Below, in pieces: positions 15,408 through 15,683 of a stretch of DNA of 15,683 nucleotides (the first letter of the stretch is position 1; each line of letters begins with the position of its first letter). The notes below the pieces were generated by a model, which was not told where the DNA came from, ran no database searches, and saw only the letters and a list, made by a program, of their open reading frames with translations. The position numbers and the translations under genes were made by a program. Origin of the DNA: JAJNNC01 sp038232695 (lineage in GTDB: Bacteria; Bacteroidota; Bacteroidia; Cytophagales; Cyclobacteriaceae); the NCBI GenBank assembly GCA_038232695.1, contig JBBSNI010000095.1, positions 1-15,683 of the forward strand, given 5' to 3'.

Positions 15408-15683
15408 ATGTATATATTCTTGCCCAAAGAGAAGTTCATCGTGCTGGTATTTTGCTGCCTGACAAGCTTCCCGGGTGTGGCGCAATATTCCGTGCCTGCC
15501 AGCCATGACAGCGTGGCTGCTTACCCGGCAAAAGAAGGTTGGACCCACACAACGCTTTACAAAACGGTAGCGGCTCCTGTCGTGTTGGTCGCGGGCGGAC
15601 TGCTGACTTTCAACGACAATAAAATATTTGATAGGTATGATGTCCGGCAGGCGCGCCAGACGCTTATTCCTGATTTTCGAACC
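15408..15683 (+). CDS. PAP2-family phosphatase, N-terminal part (cut by window end)
   Basis: The first 92 codons of a gene that runs off the window; it opens at ATG 15408. It has a signal peptide (FIVLVFCCLTSFPGVAQ), then a segment EGWTHTTLYKTVAAPVVLVA with a hydrophobic helix GGLLTFNDNKIFDRYDVRQA and the RQTLIPDFRT stretch. This resembles the region preceding the catalytic motifs in Bacteroidota exported PAP2 proteins (as in PHFRTHADDYLQYAP-like sequence). The catalytic KxxxxxxRP, PSGH and SR-x5-H motifs would lie beyond the window, so the call rests on the N-terminal pattern and on its PepSY-like neighbour. Confidence 0.6.
   Translation, partial: MYIFLPKEKFIVLVFCCLTSFPGVAQYSVPASHDSVAAYPAKEGWTHTTLYKTVAAPVVLVAGGLLTFNDNKIFDRYDVRQARQTLIPDFRT

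Noticed and set aside
1..15683. CRISPR arrays, tRNA or rRNA genes, riboswitches
   Set aside because: No regularly spaced repeats and no recognisable cloverleaf or conserved rRNA segments were seen on either strand.

Overview
The window looks like a stretch of a Bacteroidota chromosome, most likely of the Cytophagales type. Moderate GC, weak or absent Shine-Dalgarno sites, a perfect Bacteroidota-type -7 box (TAnnTTTG) before the sigma gene, PepSY-like (DUF2874-type) proteins, an ECF sigma factor next to a beta-barrel protein and a Bacteroidota-style PAP2 protein all fit. The taxonomic call is inference from gene content only.

Left part (1-2630) is decaying accessory DNA. It starts with a broken IS701/DDE_5-type transposase (1-1278, + strand) that has in-frame stops, two frame changes and several short GC-rich insertions, including two exact 18-bp copies of the same sequence. 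On the - strand follow a 50-residue CxxC ORF, a short CDF-type cation transporter that has lost its normal start, and the remains of a lipoprotein gene. A deletion appears to have joined that lipoprotein gene to the metal-binding-like N-terminal domain of the transporter.

Middle part (2629-8976, - strand) is a tight four-gene array read from right to left: a KAS III-type ketoacyl synthase, a TolC-like outer membrane factor, a lipoprotein membrane-fusion adaptor and an RND permease. Spacings are 24 bp, 1 bp and a 4-bp ATGA overlap, so the genes are probably co-transcribed. The permease has unusual proton-relay residues. After the array, 9035-9175 (+ strand) holds the C-terminal scrap of a PAP2 phosphatase.

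Right part (9192-15683) looks like envelope signalling. It holds a PepSY-like periplasmic protein, a histidine kinase and an OmpR-type response regulator (kinase and regulator overlap by 4 bp), a small outer membrane barrel with a very acidic loop, a protein that joins an anti-sigma-like N-terminus, one transmembrane helix, a coiled coil and a C-terminal beta-barrel, and an ECF sigma factor. All of these are on the - strand. Divergent from the sigma gene are a PepSY-like lipoprotein and the start of a PAP2-family gene cut by the window end. The sigma gene has no ATG in its own frame. An upstream ATG in the neighbouring frame is followed by an in-phase A AAA AAA slippery heptamer. The set can be read as two envelope-sensing modules (two-component and ECF) built around PepSY-like and PAP2 proteins. 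The stimulus is unknown.
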